A stretch of DNA of 64,000 bases, taken from positions 1,178,001 to 1,242,000 of the forward strand of contig NZ_CP147737.1 in the NCBI RefSeq assembly GCF_037265215.1. Direction: 5' to 3'. Below the pieces are notes generated by a model, which worked only from the letters and a program-made list of their open reading frames with translations, was not told the DNA's origin and did not search any database. The position numbers were made by a program, and so were the translations under genes. Shown here piece by piece: positions 62,502 through 64,000 of this stretch (position 1 is its first letter; each line of letters starts with the position of its first letter). The stretch comes from Xenorhabdus griffiniae. GTDB taxonomy: Bacteria > Pseudomonadota > Gammaproteobacteria > Enterobacterales > Enterobacteriaceae.

Positions 62502-62732
62502 CTAAAATCTTTTATGGTGAAGATAATTTATCAAACAAATGACACCACCCAGAAATATTCCCATAACGACACCTATTCCAAAAGCTTCAACAATATCTTT
62601 ATAACCGATTGAAAAAAAACCAGTTTCAAAATAAAGAACAAATTTAACTAACAGTTTTACCACCATGACCGTGATGAACACACCTACGCTTTGAACTAAA
62701 GACCAAGATAAAAAATAGATTATAAATTTCAT
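62502..62732 (-). CDS. cdiI: Membrane immunity protein 1 of the cdi locus
   Basis: The 76-residue product has about two or three hydrophobic segments (FIIYFLSWSLVQSVGVFITV; LVKFVLYFETGFF; AFGIGVVMGIFLGGVICLIN), so it is an inner-membrane protein. It overlaps the cdiA stop by 4 bp (ATGA). Membrane immunity proteins usually guard against toxins that act at or enter through the inner membrane. Pairing with toxin 1 is inferred from position. Confidence 0.75.
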   Translation of the reverse strand: MKFIIYFLSWSLVQSVGVFITVMVVKLLVKFVLYFETGFFSIGYKDIVEAFGIGVVMGIFLGGVICLINYLHHKRF

Positions 62733-64000
62733 TTTTTATCCTTAGAGCTTAGCTCATCCATAATTACTTTATTTGCAGTTTCAGAACCAACAGCTCCTAC
62801 TGTACTACCAACAATGCCAGGAACAGGGGATATTAACGGTGGTGCCGATATTGAAGGATTGATTAAATTGAATCTCTCTTTAAATCCATTTGACCAAGGA
62901 TTAATTTTATTATCCAAATAGTTAGTAGTTCCCTTTGTTACTCCATAACCTATTGATGATCCTATAAATGATCCCCCCATTGGTAACCACGGTGAGTTTC
63001 CATCAATGACGTTAGAAACACCTGCACCTATGGTGTTGGTTGTTGCAGTTCCCCAATATCCCATCCCAGCAGTTGTACCTCCTGTAACCAAAGATGTCAC
63101 GAAGCTGGTATAGCTAAAGTCTTCTTGAGGATTGTTGTAGATGTTGTAACCTTGCATTCCTAGGTTGGCTAAACCTGTAGTACCTACACCTATAGCTCTG
63201 TTTGCAATAGTCGTACTACCAATCCAATTAGTAACAGCTGGTGTAGCCGTTTTGGCTAATGCCGGTAAGGCTAGAGAAATTGTTGCAATTGCTGCCCGTG
63301 GAATATTATTAACTTTCTGCCATGTATCATAATTATCAATGATTGGGCTAAGTTGATTGAGACTATATTTCGCTAATCTTCTACAATCCGCATCACAACC
63401 CGGTGATTGAACCAGCTTAAACAACTCTTCTCGTTGTTTCTCCAAATAATCTTTTGAAATTCTTGTCTCTATAGCTTTCTGTTGCTGATCTTGATCTGCT
63501 TTACTAGCAACCTCGACTAAACGCCTTCGCTCTTCATCACTCGAAGCTGACTTATACTCTTCCAACCATGAAGTGACTTGTTTTGCTTTGAGATAATTAT
63601 TCTCAATCGCATTCTTCGCCGCCGACGCCCCGCTCACCCCGCCTGCCGTGGAATCCGTTGCCAGTCCTGCCGCTATCCCTCCTGCCAGTGTAGACAAGTT
63701 ACTGACTTTTTCCTTCTCATCTGGCGACAATTCACTCAGATTTTTGGCTGGGTAAAGCGCACTGGCTATCGCCGACGCTGCCAGTTCACCACTGACCGCC
63801 CCCGTTGCACCCGCCATAGCAGAGCCCCCTTTCATCTCAGCAATCACGCCGCCCAAAATCGCATGGGCCACCAGATTGGTCGCTTTTTCTTCTGCCGTCA
63901 GTTGCTCATACGGCTTACCGCCATAGGTCAACTCCTTGACCGCATTGGCCAGATAAGGCGCCGCGCCGCCAGCGAGGGCGGCTTTAATATCCCCGCCGGC
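62729..64000 (-). CDS. cdiA: CdiA C-terminal part with toxin domain 1 (runs off window)
   Basis: The frame is open to the right edge (GGDIKAALAGGAAPYLANAV), so only the last 420 or so residues are seen. The first part is the pre-toxin region (LVAHAILGGVIAEMKGGSAM; AGATGAVSGELAASAIASAL). The VENN-like motif follows as KNAIENNYL. After it come a charged helical part and a Gly/Ala/Thr-rich, hydrophobic end (TPAVTNWIGSTTIANRAIGV; GMGYWGTATTNTIGAGVSNV). I cannot name the toxin fold. The hydrophobic end and the membrane immunity protein favour action at the inner membrane. CdiA proteins are delivered by contact to neighbouring cells after export by CdiB. Confidence 0.85.
   Translation of the reverse strand, partial: AGGDIKAALAGGAAPYLANAVKELTYGGKPYEQLTAEEKATNLVAHAILGGVIAEMKGGSAMAGATGAVSGELAASAIASALYPAKNLSELSPDEKEKVSNLSTLAGGIAAGLATDSTAGGVSGASAAKNAIENNYLKAKQVTSWLEEYKSASSDEERRRLVEVASKADQDQQQKAIETRISKDYLEKQREELFKLVQSPGCDADCRRLAKYSLNQLSPIIDNYDTWQKVNNIPRAAIATISLALPALAKTATPAVTNWIGSTTIANRAIGVGTTGLANLGMQGYNIYNNPQEDFSYTSFVTSLVTGGTTAGMGYWGTATTNTIGAGVSNVIDGNSPWLPMGGSFIGSSIGYGVTKGTTNYLDNKINPWSNGFKERFNLINPSISAPPLISPVPGIVGSTVGAVGSETANKVIMDELSSKDKK

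Overview
The window looks like chromosomal accessory DNA of a gammaproteobacterium of the order Enterobacterales, most like Xenorhabdus/Photorhabdus (Morganellaceae). The reasons are the protein families (SPI-7/PFGI-1-type ICE replication genes, Ner/Nlp regulators, CdiA-type adhesins, a RTX type I secretion locus) and the moderate GC content with AT-rich islands. The genus is an inference. Nearly the whole window is mobile or horizontally acquired; I see no ordinary housekeeping operon.

Region 1 (1-16.6 kb) is one end of an integrative conjugative element of the SPI-7/PFGI-1 class. Its replication and partition module reads right to left: parA, small ORF, dnaB-like helicase, parB-like, DUF2857, small ORF, STY4528-like replication protein, five 173-bp tandem repeats, PFL_4669-like, topB, a STAXI-like RNA, STY4534-like, small ORF, ssb. 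A group II intron sits directly behind ssb. Further left is an AAA ATPase/DUF4276 pair (probable defence cargo) and a Ner-like gene cut by the window edge. The parA end abuts a 49-bp 3' fragment of a tRNA-Phe gene (16547-16595), which is the element junction.

Region 2 (16.6-35.0 kb) is an island of about 18.4 kb bounded by that tRNA-Phe fragment and by a second, shorter copy of its 3' end at 34968-34989. It starts with a P4-type integrase, an AlpA regulator and a primase/RepA-like ATPase, followed by a non-coding stretch with repeats and a perfect 44-bp palindrome. Its cargo is a type I secretion operon: HlyB-like ABC transporter, HlyD-like adaptor, a small membrane-anchored protein, and a 2147-residue secreted protein combining a His/Cys hydrolase-like head, RTX repeats, a subtilisin-like domain, a P domain and a Gly/Asn/Asp repeat tail. 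A second integrase-like gene and a Ner-like gene close it.

Region 3 (35.0-45.3 kb) holds ICE accessory genes, mostly on the minus strand: tyrosine recombinase, TraI_2-like protein lacking its HD residues, short N-6 methylase-like protein, DUF1281-like protein, a pseudogene with three in-frame stops, and two tandem ArdB-like antirestriction paralogues. Nearly every gene has a strong hairpin plus U-tract just before its ribosome binding site. An AT-rich unknown gene, another integrase-like gene and a zinc-ribbon protein follow. Four STAXI-like RNA copies are spread over regions 1-3, each upstream of and co-directional with an ICE gene.

Region 4 (45.3-64 kb) is the toxin end of a contact-dependent inhibition locus, read right to left: the C-terminus of a CdiA protein with its immunity gene, then two tandem copies of a 7.77-kb unit, then a third toxin/immunity pair and a CdiA fragment. 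Each unit carries an orphan CdiA-CT (NucA/NucB-type DNase) and its immunity gene, a SymE-like gene, an HTH regulator, a 1105-residue CHC2 primase-helicase and a XerC-like recombinase. It also has a non-coding end with paired dif-like inverted arms. The two units appear identical except for about 450 bp of that non-coding end. This recombinase-primase element carrying a CDI toxin-immunity module, in tandem, is the best candidate here for an undescribed system.
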